Assembly: GCA_965243255.1 (NCBI GenBank)
Contig: CBDEUH010000004.1
Span: forward strand, 558,001-622,000
DNA: 64,000 nucleotides
DNA from: Bin87 sp965243255
GTDB taxonomy: Bacteria; Chloroflexota; Dehalococcoidia; Lucifugimonadales; UBA3495
Direction: 5' to 3'
Shown here one piece after another: positions 26,118 to 32,442 of this stretch. The notes beneath the pieces are model-generated. The model was not told the origin of the DNA. It worked only from the letters and a program-made list of their open reading frames with translations, and ran no database searches. The position numbers were made by a program, and so were the translations under genes. Position 1 is the first letter of the stretch; every line of letters starts with the position of its first letter.

Positions 26118-26462
26118 TTACACGGCGTCGGGGCCGTGCTCGCCGGTGCGGATGCGGATGGCGTCGTTGACCGTGTAGATGAAGATTTTGCCGTCGCCGG
26201 GGTTGCCGGTGATGGCGTTGGTGCGAATGATGTCCACCGCCTTATCGGTGTCATCGTCGTTCACCACAACCTCCAGTTTGACCTTGGGCAGCATATCGAT
26301 GTGGTAGGTGCCCAGGCCGCGGGCGGCGGTAACTTCCACGCCGCCCTGGGCGCCGCGTCCGCTCACCTGGGTTACGGTGAGGCCGATGATGCCAGCGTCG
26401 CTCAGGGCGTTCTTGATGCTGTCCAGACGCTCGGGACGGAATATCGCTTCAACTTTAATCAT
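26118..26462 (-). CDS. P-II family nitrogen regulatory protein
   Basis: A 114-residue P-II protein. It begins MIKVEAIFRPERLDSIKNAL and contains LPKVKLEVVV and the B-loop TGNPGDGKIFIYTV. The T-loop is unusual (GAQGGVEVTAARGLGTYHID): the tyrosine that is uridylylated in GlnB is replaced by Ala, so that mode of control is absent. P-II proteins bind ATP/ADP and 2-oxoglutarate and control ammonium transporters or enzymes; no amt or glnA gene is nearby. ATG 26462 has GAGGAG just upstream. A short palindromic repeat (family A) separates it from the acyl-CoA ligase gene upstream. Confidence 0.9.
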   Translation of the reverse strand: MIKVEAIFRPERLDSIKNALSDAGIIGLTVTQVSGRGAQGGVEVTAARGLGTYHIDMLPKVKLEVVVNDDDTDKAVDIIRTNAITGNPGDGKIFIYTVNDAIRIRTGEHGPDAV

Positions 26463-26492
26463 TGGGTTCGCTCCTCGTGCCTCCCGGGTTAT

Positions 26493-26526
26493 GGATTCCG
26501 GATTGAGTCCGGAATGACGGGAAAGG
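26493..26526. repeat. Short palindromic intergenic repeat, family A
   Basis: Contains ATTCCGGATTGAGTCCGGAAT followed by GACGGGA; a close copy is at 30619-30651. The arms ATTCCGGA and TCCGGAAT pair. Confidence 0.65.
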
Positions 26527-26527
26527 G

Positions 26528-28156
26528 TTAGCGTCGGATTTGAATGCCGGCGGCTTCCCGGTCGAAGCAACCGGCGATCAGGTCTTCCCGCTCCTGGCGC
26601 AGCACGTCCTTGCGCACGCGCAGGCTGGGAGTGCGGGGGAGTTCGTCGCGGATTTCAATATAACGCGGGACTTTGAAATACGCCAGATTTTCGGCGCACC
26701 AGTGGACCACTTCCTCGGGCTGCACCGACTCGCCGGGCCGGGGTGTGATGTAAGCCTTCACTTCGTCCTCGCCCAGGTCGGAGGGGACGGCGATGATGGC
26801 GCAGTCCAGGACGCGCTCGTGGCGCTTGATGACGTCTTCCACCTCCTGGGAGGAGATGTTTTCGCCCCGGCGGCGGATGACGTCCTTCTTGCGGTCAACG
26901 AAGTAGAGGTAGTCGTCATCGTCCTGCCAGCCCAGGTCGCCGGTGAAGAGCCAGCCGTCGCGCAGGGAGGCGTTGGTTTCGGTTTCGTTGCGCCAGTAGC
27001 CGGCCATGGTGGCCGGATTGCGGATAGTGATTTCGCCGGGCGTGCCGTTGGCCACGGGGCCGCCGGCGTCGTCCACGATGCGGACGGTGTTCTCAAAGGC
27101 CGGGTCGGGATGGCGGCGAGGTTGGCCGGAGGAATTGGGACGGCGCTGGCCGCGGATGGCCTCGATGGTTCCGTAGCAGGTCTCGGTCATGCCGAACCCG
27201 ACGATGATGTCGGTGCCGAAACGCTGCTCAAAGTCGGCGAGGAACTCCGGTGAGAAGGCCGGCGAGCCGTAGAATAGGCGGACGGTGTTGTCGGCGTCGT
27301 TGGGCTGGCGGTCGTTCTTGGCCAGGACGGGCATCATCATGCCGATGAAGTTGACCACGGTGGCCCGGGCGTCGCGCACCTGCTGCCAGAAGCGGGAGGC
27401 GCTGAATCGGTCCTGGACGATGAGGGTGGCGCCGGAGGCCAGGGTGCCCATGGTGCTGTAGTACTGGGCGTTGGCGTGGAAGTAGGGCAGGCAGGTGAAA
27501 AAGCGGTCGTCGGCGGTGGCCTGGGTCCACAGGGCGAACCCCTGGCCGGCGGACACGTACATCTGGTGGGTAACCTGCACTCCCTTGGGGTTGCCGGTGG
27601 TGCCGGAGGTGTACTGGAGCATGGAGATGTCGGTGGGGGCCACGGCGGGCAGTTCCGTAAGCTCGGGCGAACCGTCCAGCAATTGGCCGTAGTCCTGCCA
27701 GCCGGCGGCGGGGCTGCCGCCCACGGCCAGGCGATGCTGTACGCAGTCTGCGATGTCGGCGGCCTGGGTCGCAATGTCGGCCAGGCTGTCGTGGGCGACC
27801 AGTGCGGATGCCTCGGCGTTGTTGAGGATGTAGGCCATTTCGTCGCGGCGGTAGGCGGTGTTGATGGTAACGGCGATGCCGCCGATGAGGGACAGGCCGA
27901 ACCAGGTGTAGAGCACTTCGGGCACGTTGGGCAGGAACAGGCAGACCCGGTCGCCGTGGCCGATGCCCAGGCTGCGGAACATACTGGAGGCCTGTCGGCA
28001 GCGCCGCATGAAGTCGCCGTAGGTAATCTGCCGGCCGTCAATCTCCACGAACACCTTGTCAGGATGGACGGCGGTGACGATCTCCAGGAACTCGCCCAGG
28101 GATTTCTCCCAGGAGCGGCGGCCGGGCAGGGGCTCCAGGCCGAGAACGGTAGTCAT
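26528..28156 (-). CDS. AMP-dependent acyl-CoA ligase (CaiC-like)
   Basis: A 542-residue adenylate-forming enzyme that activates a carboxylic acid to its CoA thioester through an acyl-AMP. Motif A3 YTSGTTGNPKGV, the A5 region GFGMTETCYG, A7 TGDLGW and A8 DRKKDVIRRRGENIS are all present. The A10 motif is atypical: where most ligases have P-T/R-T-x-x-G-K, this one reads PRTPSLRVRKDVLR, so the catalytic Lys is Arg or displaced. The nearest class is crotonobetaine/carnitine or long-chain-type ligases; substrate unknown. It may supply CoA esters to the CoA-transferases and thiolase elsewhere in the window. P-II and EVE genes follow on the same strand. Confidence 0.88.
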   Translation of the reverse strand: MTTVLGLEPLPGRRSWEKSLGEFLEIVTAVHPDKVFVEIDGRQITYGDFMRRCRQASSMFRSLGIGHGDRVCLFLPNVPEVLYTWFGLSLIGGIAVTINTAYRRDEMAYILNNAEASALVAHDSLADIATQAADIADCVQHRLAVGGSPAAGWQDYGQLLDGSPELTELPAVAPTDISMLQYTSGTTGNPKGVQVTHQMYVSAGQGFALWTQATADDRFFTCLPYFHANAQYYSTMGTLASGATLIVQDRFSASRFWQQVRDARATVVNFIGMMMPVLAKNDRQPNDADNTVRLFYGSPAFSPEFLADFEQRFGTDIIVGFGMTETCYGTIEAIRGQRRPNSSGQPRRHPDPAFENTVRIVDDAGGPVANGTPGEITIRNPATMAGYWRNETETNASLRDGWLFTGDLGWQDDDDYLYFVDRKKDVIRRRGENISSQEVEDVIKRHERVLDCAIIAVPSDLGEDEVKAYITPRPGESVQPEEVVHWCAENLAYFKVPRYIEIRDELPRTPSLRVRKDVLRQEREDLIAGCFDREAAGIQIRR

Positions 28157-28482
28157 GGTGATAGCTCTATGAATTCCCGCCCCGTGCCAAGTATGGGATG
28201 AAGTGTTTGCGCGGGAATGGCGGGAGGTGTCATTGCAGGTGAATTCACGCTATCACGCAGGCCGGGCGGGGTCAATAGCGGCGAACCGTGGCGGCGCTGG
28301 GAGAGAGGCGGGGGTGGGGTTTGGGGGTTTTCGGTTTCATTGGGGTTGGCTCCTTTAGCTTGGTTTGGGGATTTCGGTTTTCGGTAAGTTGGGCAGCCTG
28401 CTTGAGGTAAGGTGGTCGTTGTCAGCCCCACGGCCGGGGGAGTTACGCAAGGGGGTTTATACCCTCCGAGTGGGTGAGCCTA

Positions 28483-28644
28483 ATGAGAGCGTCCAGTTCA
28501 GAGGTAGCCACCGTTAAGATTCGCACGGGTCATTTGTTAGCCGTACACGACGCAGTGGGTAGCGCGCTGGAACAAGCGTGGTCTTGCGATTTGGAGATGC
28601 TGACGGTTGTGGCCGTTGACGACCGAACTAACCGGGTGTGGTAG
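28483..28644 (+). CDS. Possible small protein (53 residues)
   Basis: An ATG-initiated frame of 53 codons (begins MRASSSEVATVKIRTGHLLAVHD, ends DDRTNRVW). It is the only coding-like stretch in the 560-nt gap between the acyl-CoA ligase and the toxin-antitoxin genes. Composition is protein-like (mixed Val, Ala, Asp and charged residues), but no strong ribosome-binding site precedes it. I do not recognise it; it could be a fragment. The rest of the gap (28157-28482) is low-complexity, G-rich on the plus strand, and I see nothing else in it. Confidence 0.3.
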   Translation: MRASSSEVATVKIRTGHLLAVHDAVGSALEQAWSCDLEMLTVVAVDDRTNRVW

Positions 28645-28784
28645 GTTCTTGATTTACCTCGTTGCAGGCTGTGGGATACCGATGGTTTCGCTAGCGATGG
28701 GGCCATTATGAACAGGTGTTCGGTAATATGTCAAGCGTTAGGTGTCACTGGATTGCCAGAATGAACGAGGTGGCGGGTTTTGGC

Positions 28785-28814
28785 TTGACGTGGCTGGCGT
28801 GTCATCGGCAGAAT
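28785..28814 (+). promoter_or_regulatory. Promoter of the Doc-type toxin-antitoxin operon
   Basis: TTGACG (28785-28790), 18 nt, CAGAAT (28809-28814), about 30 nt before the antitoxin start at 28845. Confidence 0.5.
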
Positions 28815-28844
28815 GGAAGCGGGACAATCCACAGGAGTATGGCA

Positions 28845-29072
28845 ATGGCTAGGACTAAAGAGCAATTTTCCGGTCAGGCCTCGCCGGAGTTGCTGGCGGC
28901 AATGCGGAGCATCGCACGGGCAAAGGGCTGTGATTTTGAGGCTGCGCTGGAGGAGGCGATGCAGGAGTACGTCGCGAGCCAGAGCGCAGAGAAGGTACAG
29001 CCGGAAGCGGTAGCCCACTTCCGGGCGAGCCTGGAGCGCAACCGACGCCTCTACGAGTTGCTGGCCCAATGA
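28845..29072 (+). CDS. Antitoxin of a Doc/Fic-type toxin-antitoxin pair
   Basis: A 75-residue helical protein starting MARTKEQFSGQASPELLAAMRSIARAKG. Its position directly before a Doc-type toxin and the 4-nt ATGA overlap identify it as the antitoxin. The N-terminal part probably binds DNA (ribbon-helix-helix-like) and represses the operon; the C-terminal helix (AVAHFRASLERNRRLYELLAQ) should bind the toxin. I chose ATG 28845 because AGGAG at 28833-28837 is 7 nt upstream, whereas the ATG at 28839 is too close. The promoter lies just upstream. Confidence 0.72.
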   Translation: MARTKEQFSGQASPELLAAMRSIARAKGCDFEAALEEAMQEYVASQSAEKVQPEAVAHFRASLERNRRLYELLAQ

Positions 29073-29446
29073 CCCGTAATTTCCTTACAACCGAAACGGT
29101 CATCGTCATCCATGACATTTTGATTGAAGAGACCGGCGGGGCTGCCGGATTGCGGGACGCGGGAGCATTGGAATCAGCCATCATGCGACCGCAGATTGGG
29201 TACTACGACGGCATCATTGAGGAAGCAGCCGCACTCATGGAGAGCCTGGCCATTAACCATCCCTTTGTGGACGGGAACAAACGTATTGCCCTGGCCGCTG
29301 CCGATGCGTTCCTGCGGATGAACGGGAAGTACATCGATTGCGACAGCGAGGAAGCTTACGAGCACTTCATGCATCTGTTTGATACCAACACGTTCCGGCT
29401 CGCTGAGCTGGCGGCGTGGCTCGAGGAAGCAGTGAAACCGCTCTGA
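29069..29446 (+). CDS. Death-on-curing (Doc) family toxin, Fic fold
   Basis: A 125-residue Doc-type protein. The Fic-fold motif is HPFVDGNKRIAL (residues about 70-81), which fits HxFx(D/E)GNxR with all catalytic positions intact. Phage P1 Doc phosphorylates elongation factor EF-Tu and arrests translation; that role is assumed by homology. It starts inside the antitoxin stop (ATGA), the usual type II organisation. The pair opens an accessory patch that also contains DUF3644, remnant restriction and DUF433/DUF5615 genes. Length is normal for the family. Confidence 0.9.
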   Translation: MTRNFLTTETVIVIHDILIEETGGAAGLRDAGALESAIMRPQIGYYDGIIEEAAALMESLAINHPFVDGNKRIALAAADAFLRMNGKYIDCDSEEAYEHFMHLFDTNTFRLAELAAWLEEAVKPL

Positions 29447-29588
29447 TGAACGGCGTGGCTAGCGCAACTGCGCTAAAGTCGGGGCATGATTGCACCGGCA
29501 ACCAGTAGGTGCTATGCGCGTACTGTCTCCTGGTGAAGGGGAATGCCTGGTGGAGAGGGGATTGGTGGCTTAAATTGGAGGGAAAACT

Positions 29589-30569
29589 ATGAAATCGCGA
29601 GCAAGGGAGCTTACGGACCGCGCTACATCTGCAATGTCCGCTGCAATTGAACTATACAACAAACCAGGATTTCCCTATCGCAGCGAATCCTTTGCGATCC
29701 TTGCTGTCAACGCATGGGAGCTATTGTTGAAAGCCAAGTGGTTGACCATTCATCAAAATAAAGAAGGTAGTTTGTACGTCCACGACTATCGAAGGAAAGC
29801 CAATGGGGAGTGGGGTCAGAAAAGTTATATTAGGAAGACTCGCTCCGGTGCGTCATATACGCATGGCTTGGACTATTTGTCTAGCCAACTGGTTCATCGG
29901 GGCCTTCTCCATCCCTCTGCACATCGGAACATCGAGGTGATGCTGGAATTTCGTGATTGCGCTGTTCACTTTTATACCCAATCACCGGAATTCAGAACAC
30001 GTCTGCACGAGCTTGGCGCAGCCTGTGTCAAGAATTTCGCCACCGCTATGTATGATTGGTTCGGAAGAGAACTATCCGAACTTGATCTGCACCTGATGCC
30101 GTTGGCATTCATTGACTTGCCCGCGAACGTGCATGGATCTTTGCTCAACGCCACAGAGAAGAATTTCTTGAAATTTTTGGAGGAGAAAGATGAAGATGAG
30201 GCTGATCAAATCTCTCCTTATACCGTCACCGTAAGTGTTAAAGTTAGCTTTGTGAAGTCCAAAGATAGCGATGCAATACTGGCTAGGGTTACGAATGATC
30301 CATCCGCAACGCCGATACGTCTCACGGACGATGAGTTCACAGCGAGATATCCATGGACCTACCTAACTTTAACGGGCAGGTGCGCACAACGTTACACCGA
30401 CTTTAAACAGAACGCGGATTATCATTGCGTTCGCAAGCAATTGGAGCAAATACCAGGCTTTGCTAAGACGCGCTTCCTCAATCCAAACAACCCCGATAGT
30501 GCCAAGACAACCCGTTACAACCCAAGCATCCTGCAGGAATTTGACAAGCACTATACGAAGAAAACGTAG
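29589..30569 (+). CDS. DUF3644-domain protein with an R-x4-H motif
   Basis: A 326-residue protein whose N-terminal half matches DUF3644 (FPYRSESFAILAVNAWELLLKAKWL, then HGLDYLSSQLVHRGLL). At residues 122-127 it has R-D-C-A-V-H, fitting the Rx4-6H motif of HEPN ribonucleases and set in a helix (EVMLEFRDCAVHFY). This suggests, but does not prove, RNase activity. The C-terminal part is strand-rich and ends in basic residues. GC content is clearly lower than the surrounding genes (many AAT, TAT, ATT codons), indicating recent horizontal acquisition. GGAGGG lies 6 nt before the ATG. It is monocistronic. DUF3644 genes are often found in mobile or defence regions. Confidence 0.7.
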   Translation: MKSRARELTDRATSAMSAAIELYNKPGFPYRSESFAILAVNAWELLLKAKWLTIHQNKEGSLYVHDYRRKANGEWGQKSYIRKTRSGASYTHGLDYLSSQLVHRGLLHPSAHRNIEVMLEFRDCAVHFYTQSPEFRTRLHELGAACVKNFATAMYDWFGRELSELDLHLMPLAFIDLPANVHGSLLNATEKNFLKFLEEKDEDEADQISPYTVTVSVKVSFVKSKDSDAILARVTNDPSATPIRLTDDEFTARYPWTYLTLTGRCAQRYTDFKQNADYHCVRKQLEQIPGFAKTRFLNPNNPDSAKTTRYNPSILQEFDKHYTKKT

Positions 30570-30618
30570 GCTTTGGAGATTTGCGGGGTGCAGCCTCGGA
30601 GAATCTGCGCCGCCCCTA

Positions 30619-30651
30619 GATTCCGGATGAAGTCCGAAATGACGGGAGAGG
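30619..30651. repeat. Short palindromic intergenic repeat, family A (second copy)
   Basis: ATTCCGGATGAAGTCCGAAAT then GACGGGAGAGG, close to the copy at 26493-26526 with one arm mutated. Confidence 0.55.
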
Positions 30652-30658
30652 ATGGCAG

Positions 30659-30684
30659 CCCTTCGTCAGGCTCAGAATGAGCGG
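30659..30684. repeat. Short intergenic repeat, family B
   Basis: CAGGCTCAGAATGAGCGG is a variant of the element at 14891 and 33605. It lies directly next to a family A copy. Confidence 0.5.
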
Positions 30685-30691
30685 TAATCAA

Positions 30692-30902
30692 GAGCAACAG
30701 GGTGGGTTGGTTTGACACTAGTAAGGGGCATTTTAGACTGCTGGCAGTTTTGAGCGAGGCCGGGGCGGCGGGCCGGCTTTTTTGAAGGTTATACCCCTTT
30801 CAGTTGATGAGAAATACCTGCGACTGGCTGACGTCGAGGGCAGCGAGGGAACGTCGCTGGGGATGCGCTGCGCCGACTGCGGCGTGGTGGTGTTCGGGCC
30901 GG
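30692..30902 (+). repeat. Duplicate of the promoter, leader and first codons of the DUF35 gene
   Basis: This segment is closely similar to 31924-32137, covering a TTGACA/TAGACT promoter (30712-30717, 30734-30739, 16 nt apart), a GC-rich hairpin with T6, and about 40 codons (TTG 30782, KVIPLSVDEKYLRLAD to CADCGVVVFGPA). Similarity ends sharply at GGCCGGC, where a restriction-type sequence begins in another frame. Confidence 0.8.
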
Positions 30903-31278
30903 CGTGGACGGTTTCATCAACTTCTTCGACGACAACAGCGGCAAGCCCAAACGCATCATCGCCCAGGTCAAGAGCGGCCACGTCAATCGGGGGATGATTG
31001 CCACGCTGAAGGGCGACATGGAGCGGGAGAAAGCGGAGATTGGCGTGTTCGTCACGCTGCAGCCGCCCACCGAGCCGATGCGGCAGGAGGCTGTGTCCGC
31101 CGGCATCTACACGCCGGAATACTTCCCGGACCAGCAGCATCCGCGGGTTCAGATTCTGACCATCGACGAGCTGCTGGCCGGCGCGAGCGTGTCGTATCCG
31201 CGCGGGGGTGCGCCGGCAACGTTCCGGCAGGCGCCGCGGAGGCGAAGGAGCGTGGGGCGGCAGGCTGGTTTGGTATAG
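30782..31278 (+). pseudogene. Chimeric scar: truncated DUF35 gene joined to the 3' end of a restriction/methylase gene
   Basis: The first part (30782 to about 30902) is the 5' end of a DUF35 protein gene. From about 30901 the sequence switches to another frame encoding GVDGFINFFDDNSGKPKRIIAQVKSGHVNRGMIATLKGDMEREKAEIGVFVTLQPPTEPMRQEA, then HPRVQILTIDELLAG. I recognise this as the C-terminal restriction-like domain found at the end of site-specific DNA methyltransferases; its predicted E/QxK position reads IIAQVKSG. The methyltransferase body is absent. The two fragments are out of frame, so no fusion protein forms unless translation starts at GTG 30904. This is a recombination scar from a lost restriction-modification gene. 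Confidence 0.7.
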
Positions 31279-31328
31279 GGAGTGACAGAGGAGGGGTAAC
31301 GGTATGGTGAGTTAGGCGTGGGAGTCGT

Positions 31329-31517
31329 TCACTGGACAGGCAGGGGCCGCTTGCGGATGTTAATCACCCAGAAGAGGCCGGGCCAGGTTATCGGGGCGGC
31401 GAGATTGTGAACGATAAGCTGAGCCGCTTCCGGCACGGTTACGGTTCGAGCGATGCGGAACAGGACGACACCGCAATGCGCTGGCAAACGTTCACGGAAG
31501 GTCAAGGTTCCGATTGG
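31329..31517 (-). pseudogene. C-terminal half of a DUF5615 (PIN-like) toxin, 5' part deleted
   Basis: On the minus strand, just past the DUF433 antitoxin stop, a frame reads TLTFRERLPAHCGVVLFRIARTVTVPEAAQLIVHNLAAP and ends in VINIRKRPLPVQ with TGA at 31331-31329. This matches the C-terminal half of DUF5615 proteins (about 115 residues), where DFGxLxFRRxLPxxxGVVLxR follows the acidic catalytic core. The N-terminal half with the conserved Asp residues is missing, and the deletion point lies against the antitoxin's end (the overlap starts inside the last antitoxin codons). The toxin is therefore inactive while the antitoxin gene remains whole. The rest of 31279-31328 holds nothing I recognise. 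Confidence 0.6.
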
Positions 31518-31801
31518 GAATTTCGACGTTTTTCGGCGTCCTGACGGTCTGCTTCGTCAAGTCGGGCCATGAACTCGTACCAATCGACGTTGGTCAGGGG
31601 AGCGCCTGTGGCGGCGTAGAGGCGACAGGCCTCGATGTCATCGGTGGTCAAGAAAGGCCAACTGTTCAGGATATCCTCTTCCGTCCATACACCACCGTCG
31701 AGGAGGTCCATTATCTGCTCTACGGAGATTCGCATACCGCGTATGGTTGGTTTGCCGGCGAGGATTTGTGGGTCTTTGGTGATGCGGTCCAGCAAGTCCA
31801 T
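31502..31801 (-). CDS. DUF433 antitoxin
   Basis: A 99-residue DUF433 protein: ITKDPQILAGKPTIRGMRISVEQIMDLLDGG followed by EDILNSWPFLTTDDIEACRLYAA, a helix-turn-helix-type antitoxin fold. The family is normally paired with a DUF5615 PIN-like toxin encoded immediately downstream; here only the rear half of the toxin survives (31329-31517). It is thus an orphan or solitary antitoxin that may still bind DNA. GGAGG lies about 11 nt before the ATG at 31801. The C-terminus (EADRQDAEKRRNSQSEP) is longer and more charged than usual. Confidence 0.85.
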   Translation of the reverse strand: MDLLDRITKDPQILAGKPTIRGMRISVEQIMDLLDGGVWTEEDILNSWPFLTTDDIEACRLYAATGAPLTNVDWYEFMARLDEADRQDAEKRRNSQSEP

Positions 31802-31946
31802 GACGATTGCGACCTCCGTGAGTAAGTACGATGCGTTGCTGCGTTGCGTGCCTTGATTATAGCATCGTGGTCAGGGACGCCGGGGTGGCAATCCTTCGAC
31901 GGGGTCAGGAAGAGCGGTGGTCGGGAGCGACGGGGCGGGGTTTGGT

Positions 31947-31975
31947 TTGACACTGGTAGAGGGGCGTTTTAGACT
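31947..31975 (+). promoter_or_regulatory. Sigma70 promoter of the DUF35-thiolase operon
   Basis: TTGACA (31947-31952), 17 nt, TAGACT (31970-31975). The consensus -35 and ideal spacing make this one of the strongest promoters in the window. Confidence 0.7.
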
Positions 31976-31994
31976 GCTGCCAGTTTTGGGCGAC

Positions 31995-32015
31995 GCCGGC
32001 GTTGGGCCGGCTTTT
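31995..32015 (+). promoter_or_regulatory. GC hairpin with T-run directly before the DUF35 start (possible attenuator)
   Basis: GCCGGC (31995-32000), 5-nt loop, GCCGGC (32006-32011), TTTT (32012-32015), then GTG. The duplicate copy keeps the hairpin and has six T. It resembles a small intrinsic terminator in the leader and could also block the ribosome-binding region. Confidence 0.4.
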
Positions 32016-32024
32016 GTGAAGGTT

Positions 32025-32441
32025 ATGCCCCTTTCGGTTGATGAAAAATGCCTGCGTCTGGCTGATGCCGAGGGCAGCGCGGGAACGCTGCTTGGAATGC
32101 GCTGCGCCGACTGCGGCGTGGTGGTGTTCGGTCCGGCCACGTTCTGCCAGTCGTGTTCGTCGCAGCGGTTGGAAGAGGTTGAGCTGAGCGGCCAGGGTAT
32201 GCTGTACAGCTATACCATCGTGCGGGTGCCGCCGTCGGGCTGGCCGGGGCCGGTGCCCTACGTGCTGGGCGAAGTGGAACTGCCGGAGGGGCCCCACGTG
32301 CTGGCCGAGGTGGTGGATTGCGCTCACGATGCCTTACGGGTGGGAATGGCGATGACGCTGGCTTTGCAAGCGGTGGCCATGCCGGGAGTGGAGGGGTCGG
32401 AACGGATGGTGTACAAGTGGCGGCCGGTATCAGGAGGATAG
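32025..32441 (+). CDS. DUF35 OB-fold/zinc-ribbon protein, thiolase partner
   Basis: A 138-residue acyl-CoA-associated DUF35 protein. The N-terminal rubredoxin-like zinc ribbon reads CADCGVVVFGPATFCQSC, and the C-terminal OB-fold contains GQGMLYSYTIVRVPPSGWPGPVPYVLGEVEL. DUF35 proteins form complexes with thiolase-like enzymes and bridge acyl-CoA substrates. The next gene, a thiolase, starts 1 nt after its stop, as expected for the pair. The start is either ATG 32025 or GTG 32016; neither has a clear Shine-Dalgarno because a hairpin with T-run occupies the leader. The 5' third is duplicated at 30782. Confidence 0.85.
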   Translation: MPLSVDEKCLRLADAEGSAGTLLGMRCADCGVVVFGPATFCQSCSSQRLEEVELSGQGMLYSYTIVRVPPSGWPGPVPYVLGEVELPEGPHVLAEVVDCAHDALRVGMAMTLALQAVAMPGVEGSERMVYKWRPVSGG

Positions 32442-32442
32442 G

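Larger units (their letters stand above)
31924..32137 (+). repeat. Source copy of the duplicated DUF35 promoter and 5' end
   Basis: Matches 30692-30902. Because this copy leads into a complete DUF35 gene followed by its thiolase partner, it is taken as the original. Confidence 0.75.

Noticed and set aside
28157..28482. Minus-strand frame MGLTTTTLPQ... as a gene
   Set aside because: Low-complexity Pro/Thr-rich translation of G-rich intergenic sequence, no start context and no family resemblance.
30904..31278. Independent small restriction gene starting at GTG 30904
   Set aside because: It lacks the N-terminal part of the domain, has no ribosome-binding site before the GTG and begins exactly at the breakpoint of a duplicated sequence, so a truncated remnant is more likely.
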